From positions 434,001-498,000 of the forward strand of contig JACGWO010000003.1 in assembly GCA_034509735.1 (NCBI GenBank): a stretch of DNA of 64,000 bases, written 5' to 3'. Numbering within the stretch: position 1 is the stretch's first letter; each line of letters opens with the position of its first letter. Made by a program: the position numbers and the translations under genes. Below are positions 38,898 through 51,069 of the stretch, in pieces. The notes below the pieces were generated by a model, which saw only the letters and a program-made list of their open reading frames with translations, was not told where the DNA came from and did no database searches. Source of the DNA: Sesamum alatum (lineage: Eukaryota; Streptophyta; Magnoliopsida; Lamiales; Pedaliaceae).

Positions 38898-40139
38898 CTA
38901 GGGTCCAAACTTGTTTGTACCCATCGAGTCCATCTCGGATTTCATGGCCTCAAGCCACTTATCCGAATCGATGTCCGACATCGCTTCTCCGTACGTCTTT
39001 GGATCATTATCCAACTGACCGGTCAGGCCCAGAAATCCATACCTATCAGGTGCATGGGATACTCTGGCCGACCTACGAAGGACTGGAACAATATCGTTGG
39101 GAACCACTGGCTCAGATGTCACTGCCGCCTCATGGGGTGCCTCACTTGATTCCTCAAGGAGCACCTCATCGCGTCGACTATCCGATGGAAAACCTTTTTC
39201 CAAGAACACTGCGTTTCGCGAGACAAAAACCTTTTGCTCGGAGGGATCATAGAAATAATACCCCGCAGTTTCTTTCGGATAGCCGATGAACCTGCATAAA
39301 CTAGACCTCGAGTCCAGTTTATCTCCCACTAATCTCTTGACATATGCGGGGCAACCCCACACTTTCAAGTATTTGTAGGAGGCAGGCTTGCCATGCCATA
39401 TCTCATATGGCGTCTGGGATACCCTTTTAGATGGCCCCAAGTTCAAAACTTTGGCCGCCGTCTCAAGAGCGTATCCCCAGAAGGAAAGGGGTAGTTTGGT
39501 AAAACTCATCATGGATCGGACCATGTCCAACAAGGTCCGATTCCTCCTTTCAGACACACCATTAAGCTGTGGTGTTCCAGGAGGGGTCCACTGAGAGAGA
39601 ATCCCATTCTCTTTTAGATAATCAGTAAACTCACCACTCAAATACTCTCCACCTCGGTCCGACCGAAGGGCTTTGATCTTTCGACCGGTTTGGTTCTCTA
39701 CTTCAAGTCTGTATTCCTTAAACCTTCCAAGGGCTTCAGACTTGTACCTCATCAGGTAAACATAACCATACCGTGAGTGATCATCGGTAAAGGTTATGAA
39801 GTACGAGTACCCACCTCTAGCCTGAGTATTTAGTGGACCACAGACATCTGTATGGATCAAATCCAACAGACCACTGGCTAGCGTACTTTGTCCAACAAAG
39901 GGTTTCTTGGTCATCTTTCCCTTTAGACAGGATTCGCAGGTCGGTAGGTTGTCCAAATCGTCTATTTCTAGACTCTTTGAGTCCACCAACCTTCTTATCT
40001 TATCTTTAGAGATATGACCTAGCCTCGCATGCCATATCTGTGCGTTATTATGATCATCACGTTTTCGTTTGTGTTCTGCAGTCATAATCCAATTAGACTG
40101 TTGAAGTATGTACAGACCGTTGACCAATGTACCAAGCAA
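38898..40139 (-). pseudogene. Integrase region of the younger copia
   Basis: An open 413-codon stretch holds the pre-integrase zinc finger (H37, H42, C68, C71) and the integrase core with D98, D161 and E197, the DD35E spacing. A GKPASYKYLKVWGCPAYVK region follows, then the start of RT. All catalytic residues are present. Upstream it overlaps the gag-protease frame (40082-41350), so a frameshift separates the two parts of what should be one polyprotein. Downstream the frame closes at a TAG just before the RT deletion. Confidence 0.9.
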
Positions 40140-41350
40140 ATGAGAAATACCATCTTTGATAATAAAAAAAACCGTTTTTTATTGATGGTAAATTCATATC
40201 CCTCCTTATCAAGGACCGGGATGGAAACAATGTTTTTAATCATGCTAGGTACATAGAAACAGTCGTTCAGTACAATCCTAACATGACTACTAATGGCTAA
40301 CTCTAATGATCCTACGGCCTCCGCAGCAACGGCCTTGCCATCGCCTAGCCTCAGGATCATCTCATCCTTGGTTAGCCTTCTGCTTCTTTGCAGTGCCTGC
40401 AAATCATTGCAGATGTGAGCACCACACCCGGTATCCAATACCCATGAAGCAGAATTAGTAATCATATTAACTTCAACCACAAACACACCTGGGTTGGAGA
40501 GGAGTTGTGGGCACTCCCTCTTCCAATGCTCTTTCCCTTGGCAATGCATGCAGACATCATTTGCCTTGGACCGCTGAGAACCACGGGCCTTCCCTTTCCC
40601 TTTGCTTGGTCCAACCGGAGCAACAGGGACGCCCGGAGCGTGAGCAGGGGCCACAACCGTCTTCCCTTTGCCCTTCTTCCTCTTCCAGCGTCCGGCCCTC
40701 TTGCCATTCGCCTTGGAGGTCGAAGCCTCTCCTATCAATACCACCGGCGCCGACTTGTGGGTCCTTGCCTCGTATTGGACCAGCATGTTGATCAACTCAT
40801 GAATAGACTTCTCAAGTCCGTTCATGTTGTAGTTTACAACAAACGGGTCATAGGATGGAGGAAGCGACTGGAGGATCACGTCAATGTACGTGTCATTGTT
40901 AAGCCCAGCTTTAAGGTCCTCGAGTTTCTCCACTAGGGAGAGCATCTTGACCCCATGACTCTGTACAGACGCTCCTTCAGCGAGCTTGGTGCCAAAGAAT
41001 GCTTTTGTGGCGTCATATCTAATATGTCTATCCGGAACCGCATAAACCTCGTTCATGCGGAGCATTATGGCGGAGACGTTGTCCAGCCTTTCATACTGCT
41101 TCTGGATGTCGTTAGACATCGAAGCCAGTATGATACTGCGTACTTTCCAGTTGTCCTCATGCCATTTCTCGAACGTCAAACGTTCTTCAGGCGTGGACCC
41201 CTCCGGTAAGTTGCTCGGTGGCGGCTCGTCCAAGACGTAGCCTTGGTTCTCGAAACCGAGGACAATCCTCAGGTTTCTCAGCCAGTCCGAGTAGTTCGTT
41301 CCATTGAATTTGTTAGTCTCAAGAATCATGGTTAACGGGTTCTTAGACAT
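40082..41350 (-). CDS. gag-protease reading frame of the younger copia
   Basis: A 422-codon frame starts MSKNPLTMIL. Residues 1-200 are the copia gag domain (UBN2-like; ..NYSDWLRNLRIVL near 19-31, ..QYEARTHKSAP near 192-202). A K/R-rich linker (221-265) is followed by a CX2CX4HX4C zinc knuckle (C267, C270, H275, C280). The protease has its active-site DTG at 306-308. The start lies close to the primer-site leader and is the only early ATG. The natural polyprotein should run on into integrase, but the frame slips near 40130 and ends at 40082 after unrelated residues. Gag itself is intact and could still bind RNA. Confidence 0.85.
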   Translation of the reverse strand: MSKNPLTMILETNKFNGTNYSDWLRNLRIVLGFENQGYVLDEPPPSNLPEGSTPEERLTFEKWHEDNWKVRSIILASMSNDIQKQYERLDNVSAIMLRMNEVYAVPDRHIRYDATKAFFGTKLAEGASVQSHGVKMLSLVEKLEDLKAGLNNDTYIDVILQSLPPSYDPFVVNYNMNGLEKSIHELINMLVQYEARTHKSAPVVLIGEASTSKANGKRAGRWKRKKGKGKTVVAPAHAPGVPVAPVGPSKGKGKARGSQRSKANDVCMHCQGKEHWKRECPQLLSNPGVFVVEVNMITNSASWVLDTGCGAHICNDLQALQRSRRLTKDEMILRLGDGKAVAAEAVGSLELAISSHVRIVLNDCFYVPSMIKNIVSIPVLDKEGYEFTINKKRFFLLSKMVFLICLVHWSTVCTYFNSLIGL

Positions 41351-43187
41351 TATCTACATTATTAAACATGTAAAGTAGAAATTAGCAGATGATGGTAATA
41401 TTATTGTTCAAGTTGAAGACTTGGTCTTTTAGTCTTTAGCCCTCCCACTATTTATACGAAAGTCCGCCACTCTCAAGCAGAGTTTCGGGAAACCATTTCC
41501 TAGTGGGCTTGGGATCCACAAGCGTAATCTCCATGCCCCGCTTTTACGATTCACATGAAGAAGACCTTGTGGGAGATATCCAATATCATTCTCATCCAAT
41601 GAGATTCCCAAGATATTTTGCCTCACCTATTCGCATGGTTCCGAGGACTCCAAGCGAACCATGTTACTCAGTGTTAGGCCCGACCCATCAACCAAATCAT
41701 ACCTCAAACTGTCGCCCCCCACGACTCGTGAGACAGGGAAACAGCGAGCGCAGTCTTTTTGTTCACAACAATAGTGCAGCTTTCCCCTAGTCCAAGTGTG
41801 CCACGACTCGTGAGACCACACTTGGCTAGTGGTAGCTTCCTCACCACATTGCTGTGGATGGAAGGCTCGGACAGACCAAAATACCATTTTGATCCAAGTC
41901 CGTTCTGGGCCTAATATTTAATTTGGTCCAACCAAATGAGAGTTTGTGTGTGACCGAGACCTCATCACATTATTGTGTTTTAGCATGCATAAATATCCAA
42001 TATTTAAAGCGATAAATAAAAAAACGCCACATGCATAAAACATAGCATACCCCTGTTAGGATGATCACAAGCCCAACCTATGCGACCCACTGAGCCCGTA
42101 GTGAGTCTATGGTCTGTCTAGGGTGTCCTAAATTATTACAATAGTAATATACCCATTGTCATTCCAATGGGCCTTGTAGTGCTCCTATTTCACGCCTTGA
42201 TGCTCCTCCTTGGGGTCTCCGACTCCAATTGCTTGTTAAAATTGAAACCTCACCAATCCTATCTACTCTCATTACAACTGAAAGTAATACATTGGTAATA
42301 AAGAAAACTAGCCTTAACATCATGGGGCTGAAAATACGGGAGATGATAGTCCCAAAAACAAGAGGCACGCAGGCCCCACCCAACAGAAAATAAATAAACA
42401 TTCATTCATCCATACACAAGGTCTAGGGCTTTGTGATCATCCCATGTTGATTCCATCAACTCACATATAACATAATTATTCCAAATAATCATGCAATAAA
42501 ACCAATGGATATTCCAAATATCCAAGTGATGTCCAACATCACAAAAGCATAAACATATAAATAATATGCAAAATTCAAATTTCAAATTTAATGGACATTT
42601 TACGCAATGCATCCAATGCATGTATTAATCCAAAATTAATTAAGCAAATTTAATTCAAGGAATAATCCAATTATCCCAAAATAAAAAATGCAAAATTAAC
42701 ATATTTTCAGAATATCATGCAGAAAATACAGAAAATCAAATTTTCCGGAAAAAGTCGAAAAAACGGCACAAAACGGCCCAGCCGTTGTGCTGGCCGGCCG
42801 GCCGCGCGCACAGGGCAGCGCGCGCGCTGTGCCGCGACGCTGGCCCTCGGCCAGCAGCGGCCAGCTGCGCACAGCACGCGCGCGCGCTGGCCGAAGCTCA
42901 GCGCGCGCAGGCGCCCGCCTGCGCGCGGCCACTGCCGGCCCGACCAAATTCTTTTTTTTTTTTTTTGAAAACTGTTTCAGCACAATAACATTAATATTAT
43001 TCTGAAAATAAGCATGCAATTTTAGATCCAATCTAACAAAATTAAGCATGCCAAAAGTCCATTAAATCCAAACAATTGAATCATCATATTATTCACATAT
43101 TTATGTAATCGAACATGCCAATAAAGCCATTTAAAAGCAAGTAGATCATGCCAAACACATAGATCTATGCCCCTTACATCGAACCGG
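41351..43187 (-). other. Leader of the younger copia
   Basis: This long untranslated region lies between primer site and gag, with no supported gene. It includes a very GC-rich island (42778-42945) and otherwise AT-rich sequence matching the old copia leader (for example the segment with ATGACAATGGG). The alanine/arginine-rich frames here arise from the island's composition. Confidence 0.75.
42778..42945 (-). other. GC-rich island in the copia leader
   Basis: About 170 bases of almost pure G and C with many CpG and GCGCGC words and short inverse repeats (GGCCGGCCGGCC, CGCGCGCGCTG). It stands in sharp contrast to the surrounding AT-rich DNA. A shorter version is in the old copia at 34410-34505. 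Confidence 0.9.
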
Positions 43188-43199
43188 GCTCTGATACCA
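43188..43199 (-). other. Primer binding site of the younger copia, initiator tRNA-Met type
   Basis: On the minus strand this reads TGGTATCAGAGC, two bases inside the 5' LTR (43202-45427). Confidence 0.92.
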
Positions 43200-43201
43200 C
43201 T

Positions 43202-45427
43202 TGAAGGACAAGCGGATCCGCCCGGGAGCGCGAGCGGAAGCGAGGAAGCGAGAAAGTGCGTAAATTTAAATCAAATTCAAAATACGCGAATCCCAAGGGG
43301 TGTACCCTTGGGTGCTCAACCGGGCGTTCAATGTAGGATGTGTAAATATTAAAACATATATTTAAACACATCGGGCATAGATATACAAATGAAATCAATC
43401 AAAGCGTAATAAACCGTTACCTTGATTGTTTAGCGTATGCTCCCGGCTACTAGCGTTGTTCCTTCTCCGAAATGCTCACGAAATCCAAACGTATGGATTC
43501 TCCAAAGGTGATCCACACCACACCGGAAGAAACACACGTTCTTCTTGCTAGAAAAGAACGGGTTTAGGAAGGAATCGGTTTAAGAGAAGAACACTATGAA
43601 TTAGTGTTCTCTTAAACTTACTTTGTTCTTCTTCTTGATTCAAAATCAAGTGAAGAACACAAGTGTAAGAGAGGGAGGGAGCACGAAATTTTGAGAGAGC
43701 GGAGAGGATTTTTGTCTTCTCTTTTTCCTAGAAAAAGATGAATAATGAATCACTTATGCTAGGTGTTGTATATTCTAATATATATACATAATTAATGTGA
43801 TTATTGGAATGTGTCTAGGTTCATCCAAGGATGTCTAGATTCATTCCAATCAATCACCATCAATTCTTCAATCAAGCCTACAAAAATTTATGGTATGATC
43901 AAATCATACCAAAAGGGAAGAGCTTGATTGGAGTTGATTTGTCTCTTTCCAAAAGAGACAAGTCAACATACCACCTAGCATGCAACATGGCTGATTTTGC
44001 TTCCTCCAAGGGAGCATGTCGGCTATGTTTAATTAAGGGAAGAAGTCCAACTTCTTCCTATTCCAAATTAGGAATTATTTCTCCTCTCGGGTATAATTTA
44101 ACGGACCGGGTTTTATCGTAATCCAATTACGACGAACCCAATATTAAATCCAATTTAATGTCCACTTAAATTATTCCCGTTGATCTTTTAATCCAATTAA
44201 AAGATCCAACGTCTCAACATCTCAACTTTCCATATTTAATCAAAAATCCAATTTACCGATTAAATGAAAGCGCTATACAATATCGGCCCGTCCATCCAAT
44301 GGACTTTCCCTTAAGTAATCCAATTACTTATTTTATCCTTCGAGATTGACTCCAAGTCGATCTCTCAACCTCCTCGGTGATTTATGTGTGACCCTTTAGG
44401 TTCACCCTCAGCTAGACTTGGGCCCGTGTCTCACAAGGGCCCGTTACCATGGGTGGCCGTCTAGCAACGGTCCATGGCACTAGAGACTAGGTGAATTGGC
44501 GTGAACATTTAGGCGCCGATTCCGTACGGGTACGATCCTTCCATCTACCGTCTCCCGGCCTTAGTCTAGGGTATGGAATTGGGCGTCGGTTCCCATCCTT
44601 GACTAGGCATCTATGCTTAATACTCGAGACCATGTATGCTTCATTGCGTCGACACAGGAAACCATTCCCTGTTCGACCAACCACTGTGGCCACAGCTTCA
44701 AACAGCATGAACGTGTCTCCGAGTGCATAGGAGATACCTCTGCCACATACTGACAGGGGACGGATCCTCTTCTTGGAATCCACCGTCCTCGCTACACATT
44801 CTGACTGCACTGGACAAGGCTTATGATAATCATCTTACAGAATGATTACCTCTCGCCAGATCCAAGATACAGCCGTCCTGTGCACGCGACTGCCATGATC
44901 CCTCAAGTCTGAGGATTACTCCCGTACTATCGGAACCGGGGAAAACCAATCATACCGACCAAGCCTCCAAGGCTTCCATATGATGATCCCCGCGAGTCAG
45001 TCCAGTCGGCTCGACCCCAGTCGACCAACCCATCAAGATCGTGTAGGCGTCCCACGCCTGTCGCCGATGAAACACAGCACTCATCTAATGAACACGACTC
45101 GTGACGCAAGTCTCAATAGGACTCTTGATGCCCTGTCTCGAGGTCCTCGACTTGGAACGTTTCAGACCCAACTCTTAATCAGTTGGTTTCATGACCACCA
45201 TCTAATGCGTGGCCCAACTGCACGAGTTGTTATCTATGGTCTGTGGGCTTTGTTGCGATATAAGTTAAATACCATTTTAACAAATGTAAGATGAGCGCAA
45301 CAAAGAAGGTACCATTGGTGACGAACACTCATCTTATTCATCACATAATAATATTACATTCACATCAAGTTGTCGGATAGGTTACAAATTGCCAAACCTA
45401 TTGGCTTTCTGGTCACCTATTCCAACA
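43202..45427 (-). repeat. 5' LTR of the younger copia
   Basis: 2226 bp, nearly identical to 35540-37764. It ends in plus coordinates at TATTCCAACA, next to the ATTTC target copy. This LTR holds the promoter for the minus-strand transcript. Confidence 0.93.
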
Positions 45428-46600
45428 ATTTCACCCATTCGTGGTCCCACGAGTCATGGCACGTTTGGAATAGAAGAAAGTTGTGTTGTTGTTGTGAACG
45501 AATGGAATATACTCCTATTTCCCTGTCTCACGAGTCGTGGGGGGCGATAGTTGAGATATTCATTTGGTTGATGGGTCGGGCCTAACGCTAAGTAACATGA
45601 TTCGCTTGGAGCCCTTGGGATCATGTGAAGAGGCGAGGCAAAATATCTTGGGGATCTCATTGGATGAGAATGGTATAGATTACCTCCCATAAATCATTTT
45701 TTCGTGTGAATCGTAAAAGCGGAGCATGGGAAATTTTGTTTGTGGACTCCAAGCCTACTAGGAATGGTTTCCCAAAAACCCCACTTGAGAGTGGTGGGAT
45801 TTTTGAAAGAATAGTGGGAGGGGTTAATGACTAAAGATCAAGTCTTAATTTGAATTCAATATTATTATAATCTACTAAATTTCTTGCTTTACATTTTGAA
45901 TGAAGATGCTAAGAATCCACGCACTATAATTCTTCAGACTAATAAATTTGACGGAACAAACTATAACGATTGGCTACGAAATCTGAGGATTGTCCTTGAT
46001 TTCGAAAAACCAGGCTTACGTTCTGGATAAGCCTCCTTCTCGGGTCTTTCCGGAGGGGTCCTTGTCAGAAGAGCGTTTGATGTTCAATGAATGGCAGGAG
46101 GACAACCGCAAGGTCCGCAGCATCATACTGGCATCCATGACTAATGAGATCCAAAAACAGTATGATCGGTTGGATGATGTCAGCTCAATAATGCTTTGCA
46201 TGAAAGACGTTTATGCGGTACCGGACTGGCATATTAGATATGCTACGACGAAGGCATTTTTTGAAGCTAAGATGAAGAAAGGTCGTCTTTACACCAGCAT
46301 GGAATAATGATGCTATCCCTAGTGGAGAAAGCTCAAAGACCTCCGAGCTGATCTTGGAAAAGAGACGTACATTGACGTGATTCCTCAGTCCTTTCCTCCC
46401 TCTTTTGACCCATTTATCGTTAACTATAACATGAATGGGCTTGAAAAAGACCTTCATGAGTTGATAAACATGTTGGTCCAATACGAGGCAATGACTGAAA
46501 AGTCTGTGTCGTCTGTATTGGTGGGGGAGGCTTCGACCTCAAGAGCGAAAGGCAAAGGGGCCGGACGCTAGAGGAGGAAGAAGGGTAAGACAGAATCAGC
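45428..46600 (+). pseudogene. Leader end and gag of the old copia
   Basis: After the second ATTTC the old leader resumes, with words matching the younger element (CCCACGAGTC, ATCTCATTGGATGAGAATG). The gag start lies near 45906 (ATGCTAAGAATCC) but has lost a base against the younger copy. The gag domain continues through frame changes: a VLDKPPS..FPEGS segment near 46016, YNMNGLEKDLHELINMLVQY near 46425-46485 and a GEASTSRAKG linker. A stop follows near 46571. Not functional. Confidence 0.85.
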
Positions 46601-49106
46601 CGCTGCAAGCGCTCAGAGCACTCATGTTGCCCCGCTAGGCATGGGTAAAGAAAAAAGGAAGGAGGTCCGACAGTCAAGGATTGCAAAAGATGTTTGCATA
46701 TATTGTCGTGAAAAAGGGCATCAGAAGAGGGAGTGTCCTAAACTCCTCTCCAACCAAGAAACATTTGATTTGAGCGTCAACATGATTACTATTCTGCTTC
46801 TTGGGTATTGGATACCAACTGTAGAGCTCATATCTGCAAATGGTTTGCAGGTAAATGGAAAGGAGTAGAAGGCTAAGACGGAGATGGTTCTAAAGCTAGG
46901 CAATGGCTGGGCTATTGCTACAGAAGCTATAGGACTAGTTAGGCTTAGCTATTAGTGATCATGTTAGATAGTCACAATTATGTAACCTAGCATGATCAAA
47001 TTATGTTTTTTTATTGTTGGACAATTAGAATTACATGTTTTTGATCAATGAAAGTTTCTTTTATTTGACAAAGGGTGGTTATTCTTGTCTGCTAGGTTGT
47101 TTGCATAATTGTTTCAATACTATCCCATAATTATATTATGAATTCTGAAAACAAATGATAAAATGGATAATCAAGAGAAACTCACATATTTGGCATGCAA
47201 AGCTAGGTCACATTCCTCTAGATTTGATAAGGAGGTTAGTAGATTCAAGGAGTTTAGGAATAGATAATTTGAGCCTGCTAGCTTGCAAGTCCCTCCTGAG
47301 CAGGAAGATGGCCAAGAAGCTCTTTGTAGGACAAAGTATGCTTGCTTGTGGTATGTTGGATTAGATCCAGTCAGACATCTGTAGGTGAATACACAAGACC
47401 AGAAGAGGGTTCACAAGTCTAAGGACCTTTGGAAGGTTCAAGAAATTAGATTTGAAGTGGTAACTGAACTGGTTGCAAAATTAACCTTCAATTGGATCGA
47501 GTGGTGTGTATTTATTGGGAGCTCTTGATGTATCTTGATGGGAATGGAATTCTCACTCAGTGAAATTCTTCCTGGAACGCCACAATTGAATGGCGTCTCT
47601 GGTAAGGGAGGAATCGAACCTTGTTGGATATGGTTCGGTTTGGTGTTTTCACTAAACTACCTTGGCCCATCTGGGCGTGTTCTTAGACAGTAGCCAAGTT
47701 GTAAAACATGGCACTTTCTAAAGATCGTGGCCCAGACGCCATATTGGATAATGCATGGCAAGCCTATATCCTACAAAGTACTTGAGTATGTGGGATGGTC
47801 TTGCATACGTCAAGGGACTAGTGGGAGGCAAACTAGGTTTGCATAGGTTCATGTGTTGTCTTAAGGGAAATTGGATTACATAGGATAACCAGCGTGAGGA
47901 GTAGCTCCTTGAGGAATCAAGTAGAGCGACACTCAACACGATATAGCAAATATCCTTTGAAATCAAATTTTCCCACTGACCATATTCCAGTTCTCCTAAA
48001 AACGACCAGAATATCCTAAATACTTGAGAGGTACAGGTTTTTGGGTCAGTCCGGTCAATTAGATTATAATCCAAAAGACATAAGGACAAGCAATGTTGGA
48101 CATTAGATCGAATCAATGGCTTGGAGATGTGTGATTCGACATGGAATTCAAACTAGGTTTGAAACTCCATATAACTGGAATATTTATTTTGATGAGTTCA
48201 TACGGGGTATGACTCGATCAGTAACGAGCTTTAGGGTTAGTGGGAGTTTAGTTGTGTTCCTAGTATTTAGAGTGTGTAACATTTTATTCATTTGGAATAA
48301 ATTTAAGATGTTAGGAAATACTGAAACACGAATGTTGTTCACGCAATTCTCCATGAAAGGAATTGGATTCCTATATATAGGGTTAAGTTGTCCAAGACTC
48401 AGTCAGGGTTGACTGATGAGGAAGCTTAGATGTTTGACATCCCCTGCATCTTTGTCGTAAGCAGCATGGGTATGTTGTTTGGTGCATTGGACCTGATGTT
48501 GGGTATGCTATGGGCGTAATGACAGAAATTGGGTGTGTACCGAGGAGGCAGTAGACTGTTGTTGAGAACAGTCTTTAATACCTGAATAAGGATTAAAGAA
48601 GTGTTCTTGATACACGTTCTATGGAGAGTTGATTCTGGAAGGCTATAGTGATACTAACTTCCAGTATCATGTGAATAATGTCTAGTCTCCATATGAACAT
48701 ATATTCAGGTTTAATGGTAAGATGGTGCCTTAGAACAGTTTCAAGCGGGATTCCACGACGGACCATGAAACTTGAATGTATGACAACTTTAGAAGTTGTT
48801 CTGGAAAGTGGTTTGGATGAAAAACCACATCCAGTGGTGGGGTGTGGAGCCTAGCACGGGCTAGCCAGTAGTTACCTTGGAGGATAACAACATTGTTGTA
48901 GCGCAAGCTATAGGACCGAGATCTCATCACGGATCTAGAAAAATTCTTAGATAGTACCATCTGCTTGGAGCAATGGTATGAAGAGGTGACGTGCAGTTGG
49001 ACCGCATCATCTTGGCAGAAATAAGGTAGACCCGTGAGACCGAGCCAGATATCGCAGATTACTCATGCTCAGATAAGTCTGAGTGACATGGGTGATTGGT
49101 TTTAGG
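46600..49106 (+). pseudogene. Decayed pol region of the old copia
   Basis: A zinc knuckle (CIYCREKGHQKREC, near 46695-46740) and a protease trace are followed by a pre-integrase segment (HAKLGHIPLDLIRRLVDS, 47190-47245). There are scattered integrase, RT and RNase H relics: FSMKGIGF near 48342 and LEGYSDTNFQ near 48636-48665. Stops and shifts occur throughout, and most of the RT core is not recognisable. Far more decayed than the nested younger element. Confidence 0.75.
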
Positions 49107-49119
49107 TCAAGTGGGAGAT

Positions 49120-51069
49120 TGTTAGAATAGGTGACCAGGAAGCCAATTGGATTGACGGTTTTGGGTACTATTTAGCAATCTTTATTAAAGTAATATTGAC
49201 TTGATGAATATAGTAAGTATTCATCCATGGCACTATGTGTTTGTTATGCTTACTGATTACGTTAAACGACATTTTAATGTCACAACAAATGCCCACAAAC
49301 CAATTGGATAACCCATGTAATTGGGTTGCGCATTGGATGACAGCTATGAACCAACTTCTGAGGGTTGGTCTGAAATGTTTTAAGTTGAGGACTTTGAGAC
49401 AATGCTTCAAGGGTCCTATAGAGACTTGCACTAAGGATTGCATTCATTGGATGAGTGTCGTGTTTCATCAGTGACAGACGTTGGACGTCTTTGCAATATT
49501 AGTGGGTTAGTTGACAAGGGTATTAGCTGACTGAACTGACTCGCGGGAATCGTCATATGGAAGCCTTGGAGGCTTGGTCGGTATGAATGGAATTCCCAGC
49601 TCCGACAGTACGAGATTAGTGCTCAGACTTGAGGAATCATGGCATTCACATGGATATGATGGTTGTATCTGGGGTCTGGCAAGAGATGTTCGTATCTGGG
49701 ATACGTTCATCATAAGCCTTATCCAGTACAGTCGGAATATGTGTTGAGGACGGTGGATTCAAAGTTTGGAGCCATCACCTGTCAGTATATAACAGTCGAG
49801 TCTCCTATGCCCTCTTAGATGGTTTAAGCTCTTTAATTTTGTGGCCACAATAATTGGTCGAGTAGGGAATGGTTTCCTACGTCGATCAATAGAACAAACA
49901 TGTCTCGTGTTATTGAGCATAGTTGTCTAGTCTAGGATGAAAACCGACGCTCAATTTCATACCCTAGACTTAGACCGGGATACGGATGATGGAAGGACCG
50001 TACTTAGCTAAATGTTCACGTTAATATTCACCTAGTCTCTAGTGCTATGGACCGTTGCTAGACGGCCACCCATGGTGACGGGCGTTTTCCGATTAACGGT
50101 TAATTGGAAAATAGTTAATTAAATTGGATTTAATTAACCAATTATGTTGGACACAAGCCCAGGTCTAGCTGAGGGTGAACCTAAAGAGTCACACACAAAT
50201 CACTATGAAATTGGTAGAATTAATTTGGAATTAGTTCAAGAAGAAGCGGATTAATTTAATTGAATTACATTTATTCAAGGAGAAAAATAAATGATTGGAT
50301 CATTTATTGGAAAATTCATTTGATGGATGGTCCAACAATTAATTAATTGGATCAGTTGATTCTTGGGCTTAGAACCTTTAAATTAATTGGATTAATTTAT
50401 CGGGTTTGGATTAATTTATCGGGTTTGGATTAATTAATTAGAGTTTGAACTTATATTTATTTAATTGGATTAAATAAACTTATGAACTTCAATTGGATTG
50501 AGATTAATTGGATTAAAATTAATGCCCAATGGACTTGGTTTGGACTTAATTTAATTAGATTAAATGAAAGTCCAAGACTAGTAGTCCTAGTCCATGGAAA
50601 AATGCAATTTATAGCATGTGAAGGAGGAATTAAAATCCTCCACATGTGAGGCACATGTGACCAGCCTTTATGTGGTTTGGTGGGTGGTTTATTTACTATA
50701 ACGGTGTATGGTTATGTAGATAGTGGTGTGTATATGTAGGTTGCTTTGGAAGTTGACAAGAGAAGTTGAATTTTAAATTCAACAACTCTACATACACAAA
50801 ACAATTCACATAACTTAGAGAAAAACACTTGCACAAATTTTTCCATCTAAATACTCTCCAAAATCTCTGAAAATGCTCTCCTTTTTGTGTTCATACCTTT
50901 TGAAAAAGCTGAACTAAAAATATTTCAAAAGGCACTAAACAATAGTATTATTTTGGAAGTGTTTTTTCTTCTATTCTCTACTTCTATCTAGCAATAGATT
51001 AGATGATATACATTCCATAGTGTGGTGTGGACAATTAGGGGGATTTTAATTTGGATCCTCAAGTGAACG
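49120..51069 (+). repeat. 3' LTR of the old copia, right end deleted
   Basis: It matches 31989 to about 33908 of the 5' LTR, through GATCCTCAAGTGAA. It then breaks off into LINE sequence (ACCCACCACATTTGGC). About 250 bases, including the terminal CA, are missing. It follows the polypurine tract AAGTGGGAGAT. Confidence 0.87.

Larger units (their letters stand above)
35540..45427 (-). mobile_element. Younger Ty1/copia element, complete ends, defective polymerase
   Basis: The 9888-bp element has LTRs of 2225 and 2226 bp that look almost identical, and terminal TG..CA. It has perfect 5-bp target duplications ATTTC (35535-35539 and 45428-45432). On the minus strand the order is LTR, PBS, GC-rich leader, gag-protease, integrase, reverse transcriptase/RNase H remnant, polypurine tract, LTR: the copia order (integrase before RT). 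Frameshifts and an RT deletion mean it cannot replicate alone. Confidence 0.95.
31989..51069 (+). mobile_element. Old Ty1/copia element, itself split by a younger copia
   Basis: The 5' LTR starts TGTTAGAATAGG at 31989; the 3' LTR starts with the same words at 49120. A PBS (TGGTATCAGAGC), decayed gag-pol and a polypurine tract (AAGTGGGAGAT) lie between. Its leader is interrupted at ATTTC by the 9.9-kb element 35540-45427. The coding region is ruined by many shifts and deletions. The 3' LTR is cut short and joins LINE sequence directly. Confidence 0.88.

Noticed and set aside
42696..43049. Alanine/arginine-rich frames on both strands of the copia leader
   Set aside because: They arise from the GC-rich island, which lacks stops in all frames. 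The location between primer site and gag argues against a gene.
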